Positions 21,593 to 33,935 of a stretch of 64,000 nt of DNA are shown here, piece after piece (position 1 is the first letter of the stretch; each line of letters starts with the position of its first letter). The notes below the pieces were generated by a model. The model did no database searches and was not told where the DNA came from. It saw nothing but the letters and a program-made list of their open reading frames with translations. Made by a program: the position numbers and the translations under genes. The stretch is from Tiliqua scincoides (taxonomy: Eukaryota > Chordata > Lepidosauria > Squamata > Scincidae). The stretch covers positions 271,827,054 to 271,891,053 of the forward strand of contig NC_089822.1 of the NCBI RefSeq assembly GCF_035046505.1, given 5' to 3'.

Positions 21593-23020
21593 AGACATGT
21601 GGAGCTCATGATCTGATCATTACCAATACCATTTTCTGCCTGCCCATTCGCAAAAAGACGTCCTGGATGCATCCACACTCCAAGCACTGGCATCTCATCG
21701 TGCAGAGGAAAGACAGTCAGGATGTAAGGGTGACCAAGACCATGCCGAGTGCTGAATGTTGGACTGACCACAGACTTATCTCCAAATTAAGCCTTCACAT
21801 CAAGCCAAAGACACGTCCGCAGGGAAACAAAGCTGTGATGAAAAAGATCAACGTCAGTAAACTGAGGAATTCCATCACAGCAGCCTCACTAGCAGAAGAA
21901 CTTGACAACCAACTCTTGGAGCTGCAATTGGAGGAAAACGCTGAGAAGGACTGGGAACGCTTCTGGGACATTGTGCATTCTTCTGCACTAAAGGTTCTTG
22001 GACCCTCATACAGGAAACAGCAGGACTGGTTTGATGATAACGATGAAGAGATCAAGGTCCTACTTGCTGAAAAGCACCGCCTTCACCATGCTCATCAGAA
22101 CGACCCATCATCAGCAACAACTAAGAAAAATATCTTCAACAACATTCGCAGGACCATACAGAGCAAGCTCCGCGAGATGCAGGACTCATGGTTGAGTGAC
22201 AAAGCAGATGAAATCCGGAAGTTTGCTGATAGAAATGATGCCAAACGGTTCTATGAAGCTCTCAGATCCTTGTACAGACCTCAGCCCTCAGGGAGCTCCC
22301 CTCTGCTGGACTCAGATGCCGTAATTCTCACTACTGAGAAGACTCTGATTCTACAGCGTTGGGCCGAGCACTTCCAATTTGTACTGAACCGTCCATCCTC
22401 CATCAATAACGAGGCAATAGACAGAATGCCCCAGTCAGATCTCAACTACAGCCTGGATGTCCCACCATCAGAGACTGAAACCCTGAGGGCCATTAACCAG
22501 TTGTCCAGTGTCAAGGCCCAAGGATCTGACGTGATCCCAGAGGAAGTTTATAAAGATGGTGGTGCAGTGCTTGTCGATAAACTCACTCAGCTGTTCCAGT
22601 CTTTCTGGAATCAAGGATCCATCCCTCAGGAACTGAAAGATGCGTCCATCGCACACCTCTACAAGAGGAAAGGAAATCGACAAGTCTGTGATAATTACAG
22701 AGGAATATCACTGCCCTCCATCGCAGGCAAGATCCTTGCACGAGTGTTACTGAATCGCCTAATTGACTACCTGGAACAGGGTCTACTACCCGAGTCACAG
22801 TGCGGCTTCCGTAAAGGTGTGGCACTGTGGGCATGATCTTTGCAGCCCGACAGCTCCAAGAGAAGTGTCAAGAGCAGAATTGTGAACTGTACACCACCTT
22901 CGTGAATCACAGGGTTGAATCACAGGTGTCAAGGCTTTTGACATTTTCAGTCGCATGGTGTATTATGTCGAAGTGAGGGTGCCCTGACAGATTCATCCTG
23001 ACGGTGCATCAGTTCCACGA
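21593..23020 (+). mobile_element. LINE fragment (endonuclease end to RT start)
   Basis: An open frame of about 430 codons covers the region after the endonuclease (KHWHLIVQRKDSQDVRVTK, TDHRL), a linker (QQDWFDDNDEEIKVLL) and the start of RT (DNYRGISLPSIAGKILARV, PESQCGFRKG), then breaks near 22836. It belongs to the same broad group as the LINEs at 15273 and 48120. Both ends are missing. Confidence 0.8.
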
Positions 23021-23021
23021 C

Positions 23022-23278
23022 GGCATAAGAACATAAGAACAGCCCCACTGGATCAGGCCATAGGCCCATCTAGTCCAGCTTCCTGTATCTCACAGCGGCC
23101 CACCAAATGCCCCAGGGAGCACACCAGATAACAAGAGACCTCATCCTGGTGCCCTCCCTTACATTCCCTTACTTTGTGGAGGCCTCCCTTGAGTGTCACT
23201 CCAATTGCAGGATGCAGCACATGCCCCACTGGCACCTCTATGCCAGTGCTGGAAAGTTGGCTAGGATTTGGGCCTTTG
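23022..23278 (-). mobile_element. CR1 tail followed by Harbinger-like MITE end
   Basis: 23022-23150 is antisense CR1 tail; 23150-23278 matches the Harbinger-like end at 8840-8955 (GCAGGATGCAGCACA, CCAGTGCTGGAAAGT). Confidence 0.6.
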
Positions 23279-23329
23279 TAGCTCTTTTTATGCTATGGGG
23301 AATGGGAAGTTACCAGTACTTTGTGGCTG

Positions 23330-24612
23330 GATCAGGCCATAGGCCCATCTAGTCCAGCTTCCTGTATCTCACAGCGGCCCACCAAATACCCCATGGAGCA
23401 CACAAGACAACAAGAGACCTGCATCCTGGTGCCCTCCCTTGCATCTGACAGAGTCCATTTCTAAAATCAGGAGGTTGCACATACACAGCATGGCTTGTAA
23501 CCCGTAATGGATTTTTCCTACCAGAAACTTGTCCAATCCCCTTTTAAAGGTGTCCAGGCCAGACACCAGATGCCATCACCACATCCTCCGGCAAGGAGTT
23601 CCACAGACCAACCACACGCTGAGTAAAGAAATATTCTCTTTTGTCTGTCCTAACTCTCCCAACACTCAATTTTAGTGGATGTCCCCTGGTTCTGGTGTTA
23701 CGTGAGAGTGTAAAGAGCATCTCCCTATCCACTCTATCCATCCCCTGCATAATTTTGTATGTCTCAATCATGTCCCCCCTCAGGCGTCTCTTTTCTAGGC
23801 TGAAGAGGTCCAAATGCCGTAGCCTTTCCTCATAAGGAAGGTGCCCCAGCCCTGTAATCATCTTAGTCGCTCTCTTTTGCACCTTTTCCATTTCCACTAT
23901 GTCTTTTTTGAGATGCGGCGACCAGAACTGGACACAATACTCCAGGTGTGGCCTTACCATAGATTTGTACAACAGCATTATAATATTAGCCATTTTGTTC
24001 TCAATACCCTTTCTAATGATCCCAAGCATAGAATTGGCCTTCTTTACTGCCGCCGCACATTGGGTCGACACTTTCATCGACCTGTCCACCACCACCCCAA
24101 GATCTCTCTCCTGATCTGTCACAGACAGCTCAGAACCCATCAGCCTATATGTGAGGTTTTGATTTTTTGCCCCAATGTGCATGACTTTACACTTACTGAC
24201 ATTGAAGCGCATCTGCCATTTTGCTGCCCATTCTGCCAGTCTGGAGAGATCCTTCTGGAGCTCCTCACAATCGCTTCTGGTCTTCACCACTCGGAAAAGT
24301 TTGGTGTCGTCTGCAAACTTAGCCACCTCACTGCTCAACCCTGTCTCCAAGTCATTTATGAAGTGTTTAAAGAGCACGGGTCCCAGGACAGATCCTTGGG
24401 GCACACAGCTTTTCACCTCTCTCCACTGTGAAAATTGCCCATTGACACCTACTCTCTGTTTCCTGGCCTTCAACCAGTTCTCAATTCATGAGAGGACCTG
24501 TCCTCTAATTCCCTGACTGTAGAGTTTTTTTAGTAGACTTTGGTGAGGGACCGTGTCAAACGCCTCCTGACAGTCCAGATATGGGCTCTCCTGCATCCAC
24601 ATGCCTGTGTCC
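23330..24612 (-). mobile_element. CR1 LINE, 5'-truncated, antisense
   Basis: The minus-strand frame 24473-23544 (309 codons) reads the RT (FADDTKLF) and C-terminal region, continuing to a tail at about 23330. A moderately young copy. Confidence 0.85.
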
Positions 24613-24874
24613 AGACTGACTCTTGACTGAGTGCAACTTCTTACAGCAAAGTGAGGAAAACGGAAACAAATCATGAATTTTTCACACCACAGTGAGCCAA
24701 ACCTGATTTTTTCTTTTTCTTTTTCTTTTGCTTCTTTTCTTATTTACATCTCTTTTTGGTTCCTTGGAAGAGAGAGAGAACCTGAGTTTTTCTTCCAAGT
24801 TGGTTTTGCTAATACTTGTAACAGCTCATCCTTTCTTAAAACAGGCATAGGAAAAAGGAACAAATCATTTTGTT

Positions 24875-25246
24875 ACGGAACATAAACTGTGGCAAAAGAG
24901 ATGTAAGAAGGTGATACGGCAGGCCAAGCGATACTATGAGGAACGCACGGCCAGCAGCATTAAGGGGAGTAATAAAAGCTTCTTCAAATATGTTAGAAGC
25001 AGGAAACCTGCCAGAGAAGCGGTTGGCCCTCTGGATGGTGAAGGAGGGAAAGGGGAGATAAAAGGAGACTTAGAGATGGCAGAGAAATTGAATGAGTTCT
25101 TTGAATCTGTCTTCACGGCAGAAAACCTCAGGCAGATACCGCTGCCCAAACGGCCCCTCCTGACCGAGGAATTAAGTCAGATAGAGGTTAAAAGAGAAGA
25201 TGTTTCAGACCTCATTGATAAATTAAAGATCAATAAGTCACTGGGT
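24875..25246 (+). mobile_element. CR1 ORF2 internal fragment
   Basis: Encodes the linker between endonuclease and RT (RKPAREAVGPLDGEGGKGEI). It has no 3' tail, so it is not a simple retrotransposition product. Confidence 0.8.
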
Positions 25247-26060
25247 CCAGAGCCAGAAAGAGGGCCCAGGAGGGGGCCCAGAAATTTCCTGGGATTTTCC
25301 AATCTCATCAACCCACACAGGATGCTGGGGGCATTATCATGAGCACTGCCAGGCCCAGGAATGCATCCGTTCCTTAACAGTGCCACATCTGGGAGGAAAC
25401 TGACTTGTTATAGTAGCTCTTTTGCCAGTAGATCTGCTTCCCATGAAGGAGTGTAGTGGAGCTCAGGGACACAGCTGTGCTGCTGCAGAAGTTGGTTCTG
25501 GTGTACACAGGACACTTGCATTCTAGTGTGAGCCTCAATACAATGATTCTAATGATTCCCTGCAATGATTTGCTATACTTCAAAGACTTGAGAGAGACTT
25601 AGGAGTGTGTTTGCTATTACTGTATCTCGCTGACAGTGCTGAGCAGGCAGGTAGCTCTGCTTGGGCAGACTGGCAGACCTGGGCTCCAAAGACTATTCCA
25701 CCTGCTGCACTTTCTCCCTGCCTGTTTGGCCCCCGTTCTGCCCAGCCTCACTGCCACTCCGTTTCTACCCCTCCCTCTTCAGGAAGGGGCCCCAAAGAAA
25801 CTTCGTGCTCCCTGATAACGTTCCTCTCAGAGACCCTGGAGAGAGAACGGGGTGGGGGGACTTTTCCCTGGCCCCTCCCCGTGGGCTGAGCGCACTGGCG
25901 GTGGGAAGGGCGCTCCTGTTGCAGCGCGTGCTGCTGCGGGAGTGCGCTGGGGCGGGGAGGGGTCGCTCTCCCGCCCTGGGGCTGCGGCCATCGCGGCCGG
26001 GCTCGTTCGCTGGGGCTGGGGGGGCGCCCTTCTGTGTCCCTCCCGCGCCGCCCCACTCAC
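25247..26060 (-). other. Presumed 5' part of class II beta intron 2
   Basis: Unique sequence that becomes GC-rich towards 26060. No exon seen; it directly follows the donor of the beta exon 2 fragment. Confidence 0.5.
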
Positions 26061-26220
26061 GCCTCCTGGCGGCGGCGAAGGGCGCGTAGATGCCGTAGTT
26101 GTGCCGGCAGAACCTGTCCAGGGCGGCCCGCTTGTCCTCCAGCACCTCCGGCTGGCTGTTCCAGAGGCGCGCTGAGGGCTCGCCCAGCACGGTGACGGCC
26201 TCGTAGGTCCCGCGGCGGCC
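26061..26220 (-). pseudogene. MHC class II beta exon 2, 3' half only
   Basis: On the minus strand the second half of a beta1 peptide-binding domain is clear: [19 protein letters not shown], then [17 protein letters not shown], with the conserved tryptophan, the disulphide cysteine and the asparagine of CRHNY that binds the peptide backbone. It ends at a good donor (C then GTGAGT, at 26061/26060) in phase 1, which fits the beta2 exon at 14041. The 5' half is absent: the sequence switches at 26220/26221 to antisense CR1 interior, in the same frame. It probably belongs to the gene with exons 3-5 at 12614-14041, giving a 12-kb intron 2. As it stands it cannot make a whole beta1 domain. Confidence 0.85.
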
Positions 26221-26685
26221 GTCTGCAAACTTGGCCACCTCACTGCTCACCCCTGTCTCCAGGTCATTTATGAAGAGGTTGAAAAGCACCGGTCCCAGGA
26301 CAGATCCTTGGGGCACACCGCTTTTCACCTCTCTCCATTGTGAAAATTGCCCATTGACACCCACTCTCTGCTTCCTGGCCTCCAACCAGTTCTCAATCCA
26401 CGAGAGGACCTGTCCTCTAATTCCCTGACTGTGGAGTTTTTTCAGTAGCCTTTGGTGAGGGACCGTGTCAAACGCCTTCTGAAAGTCCAGATATATAATG
26501 TCCACGGGTTCTCCCGCATCCACATGCCTGTTGACCTTTTCAAAGAATTCTATAAGGTTCGTGAGGCAAGACTTACCCTTACAGAAGCCATGCTGACTCT
26601 CCCTCAGCAAGGCCTGTTCGTCTATGTGTTTTGAGATCCTGTCTTTGATGAGGCATTCCACCATCTTACCCGGTATGGATGGCAG
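26221..26685 (-). mobile_element. CR1 internal fragment at the class II break
   Basis: Matches the interior of CR1 ORF2 (compare 59114-59578): RT from the motif before QHGFCKGKS to the first three residues of FADD. It has neither 5' nor 3' end. An internal piece points to recombination or repair rather than insertion. Confidence 0.85.
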
Positions 26686-28137
26686 GGCCTCTACATTGAG
26701 TGGTGTTGTTTAACTGGGAAGAGGCACACCTTCCTCTTGCCCATGGCATTTGCCCATGTGCTTGGCCTCCGTGGCAGCCTTGGGGTGGGCACACTTACCA
26801 GCAGCATCCTTGCCAGACCACCAGCTAAGCTTTCTTACTGCCAGGTAAGGTGGCCTTCCAGTGCCTCACGCTGGGTGCGCTTGCCAGCAGTGTCCTCCAT
26901 GGGTCACCAGGTAAGCTGGCAGTCCAGTGAAAATGCTGCAGCAAGCGCGCCCCTGGGAGGCTGCTGCAGAGGCTGGGTGCATTGCTGGACACCAGGAGCC
27001 AGAACAGGGCCTGCCCCTTCTTAACACAATCACACCATTCAATGTGAAGGCCCCACCCTCTCCATTCTGCCGTGCCCCCCCCCGTTGGGCTCCTACAAGA
27101 GTCATTTTGGTGTCACCTCCCCCCCAACTGTCTATAAAGAACGGCACCTGTGCATAGCGGGGGGGGGGCAGGGCCACCGGGGTGACCAGTGACACCATAC
27201 ATACTACACTGGCTGACAGTAATCCCAGTGATGCCACTGGGACATGGGACTGCACGTTCTGCTACTTCTGCTCTCTCCTGCAAAGACCCTTTTCCACTTC
27301 CCTCAGCTGCAGCCCCTCCTCCATTCAATGGTCAAAAAACGGATGGTGTGCCTTGACAATTTTAGTGCCTTATCAGCGTGCTGTGAGATGAAAAAGGTTG
27401 AAAATTGCTGACCTACATAGACTAAAAAGGAAGGGTGCTCTCTAACCCCCCCCTCGTTCTGCAGCCACAGCTGTGCGAAAAGGAGGGGCGTACATCTTCA
27501 CACAACTCTGGCTGGAACAACAACTGCATGAGTGCACAGGAAACCCACCCCCCAGCACCCTCTTGCATGAGACTCCCCAGGAAGGCTAGACAGTGTAACC
27601 AAAGCTGACCCCCCCCCCCGACAGACAGGTCCAAAATGATGCTTCACAGAGGAAGCCTGAATCTTTGTCTATGTGCAGATGGCAGCGCAAAGGTTCATGC
27701 GCTTGTACAGAAGTCTCTCCTTCCTGTGCAGATGCGAGAATCTTCACACACTCAGTCATTACAGTTTAATGGTGAGATGGCATAACACTCTGCATATGCT
27801 CAGAGGCCTTGTCTGTTTCCTCAGAGCTATTTCTGTGTGCAGAATAGATGCAGCAGCCCCATGGAAAGATGTTGGTGCTGCAGAGGGTTCCTTCTGCAGG
27901 TGCACCCACACCCAACCTCCTCCATTTGGGAGATGAAAAGGGGCCAATACAAAGAGACTCTGGTGCCCCACCAGCAGCTCAGCTTGTCCTGGGAACAGCA
28001 GAAGGGAGTTGCACAGAGAGGCTCCAAGGTCTGGGGTGGGGCTGGTTCCGATCAGGGGCTTGTAGTGGGTGGAACTACTGGGGAAGGAAGGGGGCATCAG
28101 GCAGAGAAGAGTGCTGACCTTGTCTCTTTTTTCTCAG
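26686..28137. other. Spacer and intron upstream of class II alpha gene 3
   Basis: No alpha1 exon, signal exon or clear SXY promoter seen. 27670-27790 resembles the intron before the alpha2 exon of gene 2 (5530-5650), so at least part is intron 2. A hAT-like end (AAAGGTTGAAAATTGCTG) sits near 27395-27412. Confidence 0.5.
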
Positions 28138-31100
28138 TCGCTCCTTCAGCAAAGGTGTATCCCAAAAACCCAGTAGAGCTGGGGGACCCCAACGTGCTCA
28201 TCTGCTTTGTGGACCAGTTCTCTCCCCCAGTGCTGAACATCACGTGGCTGAAGAATGGGGAGGCGGTTTCCCAGGGCGTGACAGAGACCGACTTCTACAC
28301 CAGCAAGGACTACACCTTCCGCAAGTTCTCCTACCTGCCCTTCATCCCGGAGCCTGGAGACATCTACACCTGCAAGGTGGACCACTGGGGCCTGACCGAG
28401 AGCCTGAGCAAACTCTGGTGTAAGCAGGACGGGGTTTATTCTGCAACTTGAAAAGGCTGAAAGTCAGAGGCTGGGCTAAGAAAGTCCTAGCGTATGCATG
28501 TTTATTCAGAAGTATGTTCCCCTATTTTCAAAAGTACTTACACCCAGATAAATTTAGAAACGGATTTAAGCTTAAAGTAACAGGAGTTATATACTTTCTT
28601 TCAGCCAGCCTTGGAGAAAGAGTATAGCCTAGATATAAACCAGTGATCTCCAAACCGCGGCCCAAAACTACCCATCTGAGTGGCAAAGCCTTTCCATTCT
28701 GTGCCACAGCCCCCTTTTTTCACTGCCAGGCTTCACAGAAACTCGTGAAGGCTACTGAAAAAACTCCACAGTCAGGGAATTAGAGGACAGGTCCTCTCGT
28801 GGATTGAGAACTGGTTGGAGGCCAGGAAGCAGAGAGTGGGTGTCAATGGGCAATTTTCACAGTGGAGAGAGGTGAAAAGCGGTGTGCCCCAAGGATCTGT
28901 CCTGGGACCGGTGCTTTTCAACCTCTTCATAAATGACCTGGAGACAGGGTTGAGCAGTGAAGTGGCTAAGTTTGCAGACGACACCAAACTTTTCCGAGTG
29001 GTAAAGACCAGAAGTGATTGTGAGGAGCTCCAGAAGGATCTCTCCAGACTGGCAGAATGGGCAGCAAAATGGCAGATGCGCTTCAATGTCAGTAAGTGTA
29101 AAGTCATGCACATTGGGGCAAAAAATCAAAACTTTAGATATAGGCTGATGGGTTCTGAGCTGTCTGTGACAGATCAGGAGAGAGATCTTGGGGTGGTGGT
29201 GGACAGGTCGATGAAAGTGTCGACCCAATGTGCGGCGGCAGTGAAGAAGGCCAATTCTATGCTTGGGATCATTAGGAAGGGTATTGAGAACAAAACGGTT
29301 AGTATTATAATGCCGTTGTACAAATCGATGGTAAGGCCACACCTGGAGTATTGTGTCCAGTTCTGGTCGCCGCATCTCAAAAAAGACATAGTGGAAATGG
29401 AAAAGGTGCAAAAGAGAGCGACTAAGATGATTACGGGGCTGGGGCACCTTCCTTATGAGGAAAGGCTACGGCGTTTGGGCCTCTTCAGCCTAGAAAAGAG
29501 ACGCTTGAGGGGGGACATGATTGAGACATACAAAATTATGCAGGGGATGGACAGAGTGGATAGGGAGATGCTCTTTACACTCTCACATAATACCAGAACC
29601 AGGGGACATCCACTAAAATTGAGTGTTGGGCGGGTTAGGACAGACAAAAGAAAATATTTCTTTACTCAGCGCGTGGTCGGTCTGTGGAACTCCTTGCCAC
29701 AGGATGTGGTGCTGGCGTCTAGCCTAGACGCCTTTAAAAGGGGATTGGACGAGTTTCTGGAGGAAAAATCCATTATGGGGTACAAGCCATGATGTGTATG
29801 CGCAACCTCCTGATTTTAGGAATGGGTTAAGTCAGAATGCCAGATGTAGGGGAGAGCACCAGGATGAGGTCTCTTGTTATCTGGTGTGCTCCCTGGGGCA
29901 TTTGGTAGGCCGCTGTGAGATACAGGAAGCTGGACTAGATGGGCCTATGGCCTGATCCAGTGGGGCTGTTCTTATGTTCTTATGTTCTTATGTGCCTGGC
30001 AGTGAAGATTGGCACCAAAAAGAAGGGGCTCCAGCACAGAAAGGCAAACCTTTGCCACCTCCACTCCCTGACAGGTGATTTTGGGACAGCAGATCAGGCC
30101 CACGGGTAAGGGTTTGGAGGCTACTGGCCTAGACATTAATATAGGCCTGCAGGCACATTTCTCAGTTTCTGTCTGTACTTCTCCTCCCCCTAGACTGCAA
30201 GGAGCCGACTCCCCTCCCCGAGGTGACAGAGAATGTGGTGTGCGCCCTGGGCCTGGCGCTGGGCATCTTGGGCATCATCGCTGGCACCGTGCTCTGCTTC
30301 AAGGCCAGGCAGGGGGATGAGGGCAGCCATCACCAGGGCACCAGGTGAGTCGCTCGGGAGGGGGGATGTGTTGGGGATGTATGTGGGATTTGTCACAAAA
30401 CTGAGGAACAGGGCTGGTGTGGTCCTGATCCAAGGGTGCTTAGATCCCTATCAATCCTTTGGACCTTTCTGGGGCCACTTCACAAGAGCAGCTGACAGTT
30501 CTTCATCCCAGGGTGCTGTGCCCAATCCTGCCTGGCCCCCATTTGTCATAGCCTGAGAAGACCCACCCCCCAAGCTCCTGAGTCAGGCCCAGGACTCATC
30601 GAGCCCCAACATCCAGTTTCCCACACTGCCCCAAAGGGCGGGAAGCCATGGAGTGGGGCAGGAACAGTAGCATAGTTAGAGGGGTGCGACGTTATAAGTA
30701 AGTGCAGGCTCCCGACTGCAAGTAAAAGCAGCCTCTTCCTCAGAGCAGTTCAGGCAGCAACAGCTATGCAGAGTGTGAGGGACAGCTTGCAGCCTGGAGC
30801 GGAGGCACACCCAAGGCTTTTGGCGCTGAGGGCAGCAGCGCTGTGATGTCATGATGCCATGCAGCAGCATGACATCATTTTGGGGGTTCTCTGTACTCTC
30901 AGAAGCCCGACTGGCTGCTGAGAGGGCATATGAACACCAGTTGCTTCCCAACTGGGGAAGCAATTGGGGTGCATGTGCTGGTGCCCCCCTCTAGTTGGCA
31001 CTTCGGGCGCTTGCCCTGTTTTGCACCAGGGGAGAGGCACTCTTGGTTGGAAGCCTGCAGTGCTTACCATTTTGCACTGTTCTAGCTATGCTACTGGGAA

Positions 31101-31799
31101 GGAAGGCAGCAGCCCCCCTCTCCCCAAAGTGCCTCTCAGATGCAGGCCAAAGACCCGTTTAGAGCAGTTATGTTTCAGTTCCTTGACAGGTCCAGGTCCG
31201 TGCGTTCTTTTTTTCACATTCAGTGACCCCACCCTGACTAGTGGCTGGGAGGCTGTGGGCCCACAGGGGGAGAGGAGGGAGCAGCAGGCTGGAGGGCCTG
31301 GGAGCAGAAATATGGGATCCTGTTTTCTCTCCCAAAGAGCAGATGAGTGGCAGGGCCTTTGTATGATGTAAAAATGGAAAAGGGTTCTTAGTTCTGCCAG
31401 GCAGTGACACAAGGTAGCTCACACAGCATCAGGACAGGCATTCCCCCCCCCCCCACAGCCCTCCTGGTGGGGGCTGGTCACTGTTGGGTTCCATTACAGT
31501 TCAGGGAGGGAGGGGGATGCTGGGGGTGGCATTTCAATAGATGGGTTGAGGAAGCCCAGACAGTTTCCAGAATAAATGATGTCAGAGCGGAGGGACTTTT
31601 CCAGGCAAGCATTTCTGTTCCTTCAGAGAATGAAGATTTTTGGCAAGTGCTGTGGGTATTTAGAAGTGATGTTTTGTGTGGTGGCATGGAAGACAGGGCG
31701 GGAGTTGCAGACATGCAGAAGTTGCCCATCTTGTGGTCTGAAAGGAGAAAGATGGTGCCTCCCCCCAACCACATTTCTCCTTCCTTCCTTTGCAGATAA
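28138..31799 (+). CDS. MHC class II alpha gene 3 (alpha2, transmembrane and stop exons)
   Basis: Exon 3 (28138-28419, 282 bp) encodes the alpha2 Ig domain with both cysteines (LICFVDQF, YTCKVDHWG) and the LNITW glycosylation site. Exon 4 (30194-30344, 151 bp) encodes the connecting peptide, transmembrane helix (GLALGILGIIAG) and cytoplasmic tail. Exon 5 starts at 31796 with A-TAA, ending the protein in an arginine. Phases agree (1, 1, 2) and no stop or frameshift appears. The 3'UTR runs on to about 33065. No alpha1 or leader exon is found upstream to the beta fragment at 26220. The chain would present peptides with a class II beta partner if a 5' end existed; as assembled it is 5'-deleted. 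Intron 3 holds a young CR1 in sense. Sequence is very close to alpha gene 2, indicating a recent duplication. Confidence 0.88.
28746..29996 (+). mobile_element. CR1 LINE, young, 5'-truncated
   Basis: The frame 28815-29792 (325 codons) is open from the RT (FADDTKLF) to the C-terminus and nearly identical to the copies at 17175 and 58094. It ends in three TTCTTATG-type repeats. It lies in intron 3 of alpha gene 3 in the gene's own direction. Just before it, near 28640, is a hAT-like end. Confidence 0.9.
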
Positions 31800-33065
31800 T
31801 CCTGGACGGCAGCAGGCAGACCCCTTTTCTACCCAAGGGCTACCTGGGCCTCTCACTTGTGTCTCTTGCTAAGGCTTTGCTGCTCCGATCACTTTGAAGG
31901 GTCTGATACTTGCTCACCAGATTGACTCATTTGGCTTCCCCCACAGTCCCCCAGCTGGCTGCAAAAAAAGCAAGGAGGCCTGATGCGACTGAGTCCACAA
32001 TCTAAACACTCTTACATGGGAGTAAAATGAGACTTGCTTCTGAGTAAACATGTATAGGATTGTGCTGTGAGCTGTTCCAATGGCTTGTGCAGGCCTGGAA
32101 ACCACACACACACACACACACACCAGCCACATGGCTTGCAAACTCTGCCCTTAAAATCAAGACGTCCTTTTTGCAAGTCACAGGATGAAGACCTTTGAGG
32201 GGCAGGGAAGCCATTAAAAGTCTCCCTCCTCTTGCTGGCATACACACTTTTCAAGTCTGACCTCACAGACGTAAGAGCTAGATTTTCTTTTAATAGAACT
32301 GTCAGCATGCTGAATTCTGCCTCTATCATGATTCATAGAATGATTTGCAGAAAGCTCTCAGGCCTGTTCCATGAATGAGGTGAATTTCGTGCACTTTCAG
32401 AGGTAGCAGAACATAACCAGCCTCTGCCTGTGTGCTGAAGAACTCAGAGTCCTGGGCAGATTTTGACTCCTGTTCTTAGTTCCTGCTTCCAGAGCTCCTA
32501 TCAAGTGGCTGGAGGGGGGGCTTGCAGACAGACAGGCTCTCTCCCCATCCCTTGATGCCGGAGGGGCAGCTATTCCTCTAAACTCTCTCAGGGGGTGGCA
32601 TGTTGGATCCTGGAGGATCTGGACGGGAGTAGGGGGTTGGTGCCTTGTACTGAGGCAGTTGCAAGGCAAAAGGAGACTTTGTCCCATCAGTTGAACTTGA
32701 TGCTCACATGTAGGCGCCAGGCCTGGTAGTTCATACCCCTGAATCCTTCCTTCTCTGGCTTTGGAGAGAGTCTGCTTCAGTTCTGCACATGGCACTGCAG
32801 TGCTTTAGTCCTCAAGTATATAGTTCTGAGCAGCCCCATCAAGAAGGATTCCTCCTGCCCTGGCAGGTGGCAGTTGCAAAAAGAGCCCCCAGAGCCACTC
32901 TCCTCACCCAGAAGAGAGGGAGACCCCAGGTCAAGTCTCGGTGAACTGGGGCAGGATCTTGTTTCTTCCACAAAGGAATCCGGACAATACTAATTCTAAG
33001 TGTTGCATATCTTCCTGTCTCTCTGTCTCCAAAAGAGGTTAATAAAATTTACTTTTGGGAGATGC
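31800..33065 (+). other. 3'UTR of class II alpha gene 3, with polyA signal
   Basis: Similar along its length to the 3'UTR of gene 1 (844-2005). AATAAA lies at 33041-33046. It contains a (CA)n tract at about 32104-32123 and a degenerate copy of a short palindromic MITE around 32005-32070. Confidence 0.7.
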
Positions 33066-33654
33066 TTTTTCAGTAGTTCTGTATTTTTCCTGTCTTTCTT
33101 TGAGCTCTGGATGGGTTTCTTTGCAATGAGAAGACCAACAAGGGCCACACTGCCTTTGTACAACATGCAAGACTCTGGGTCTGAAAATTGTTGCATATAA
33201 CACACAAGCAAGTTAGATATGGAGGCCAAAATATGGGGGGACATGAGGCTGTATCTGGGAGGGGATAGGGAGGTTATATAACGCAAGCCCACTGCACAAA
33301 TCTGTGTCCAATGGGTAATTTCACAGCCCCAGATTAACAGGATTTGTTCCGTTTTAATTTTTATTTGCTGCATTTCGATCCCGCCTTTCTCCCTGTAAGT
33401 GGACCCAAAGCAACTGTTCAATATATTCTTTCTTTTTATGGGAGGCAAAAGGAGAAGACAAATCAGTCATCCATTGTCCTGCTGATTCTTGTAAATCACA
33501 GCCTTGGAGGCCAGCTTTTTTCAAACAGCCAGAAAGTGGAGGGGGAATTAGATAAGAGTATAAAACTAGGGCTTCCTTGTGAATGAGCCCTCTTCAGGAG
33601 CAGTGAATGGTCTCCTGGGACTAAGTACCAAGGTAAGACACAGCAAGTCTAGCA
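33066..33654. other. Spacer between class II and B3GALT4
   Basis: The first 200 bases match the region behind alpha gene 1 (2020-2125 and 2823-2850). The rest is AT-rich, with a TATA-like TATAAAAC near 33560. No gene is recognised. Confidence 0.4.
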
Positions 33655-33935
33655 AAGGCTACGGCGTTTGGGACTCTTCAGCCTAGAAAAGAGACGCCTG
33701 AGGGGGGACATGATTGAGACATACAAGATCATGCAAGGGATGGACAGAGTGGATAGAGAGATGCTCTTTTCCCTCTTGCACAACACCAGAACCAGGGGAC
33801 ATCCGCTAAAATGGAGTGTTGGGAGAGTTAGGACAGACAAAAGAAATGTCTAACCCAGTGTGTGGTTAGTCTATGGAACTCCCCGCCACAGGAAGTTGTG
33901 ATGGCATCTGGCCGAGATGCCTTTAAGAGAGGGGG
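33655..33935 (+). mobile_element. CR1 fragment, old
   Basis: Frame at 33668-33853 reads the CR1 C-terminal region; the tail is missing. Confidence 0.75.

Noticed and set aside
26686-28137. Leader-like minus frame near 27250 as class II beta exon 1
   Set aside because: It has no donor in the right phase and no match to beta leaders.
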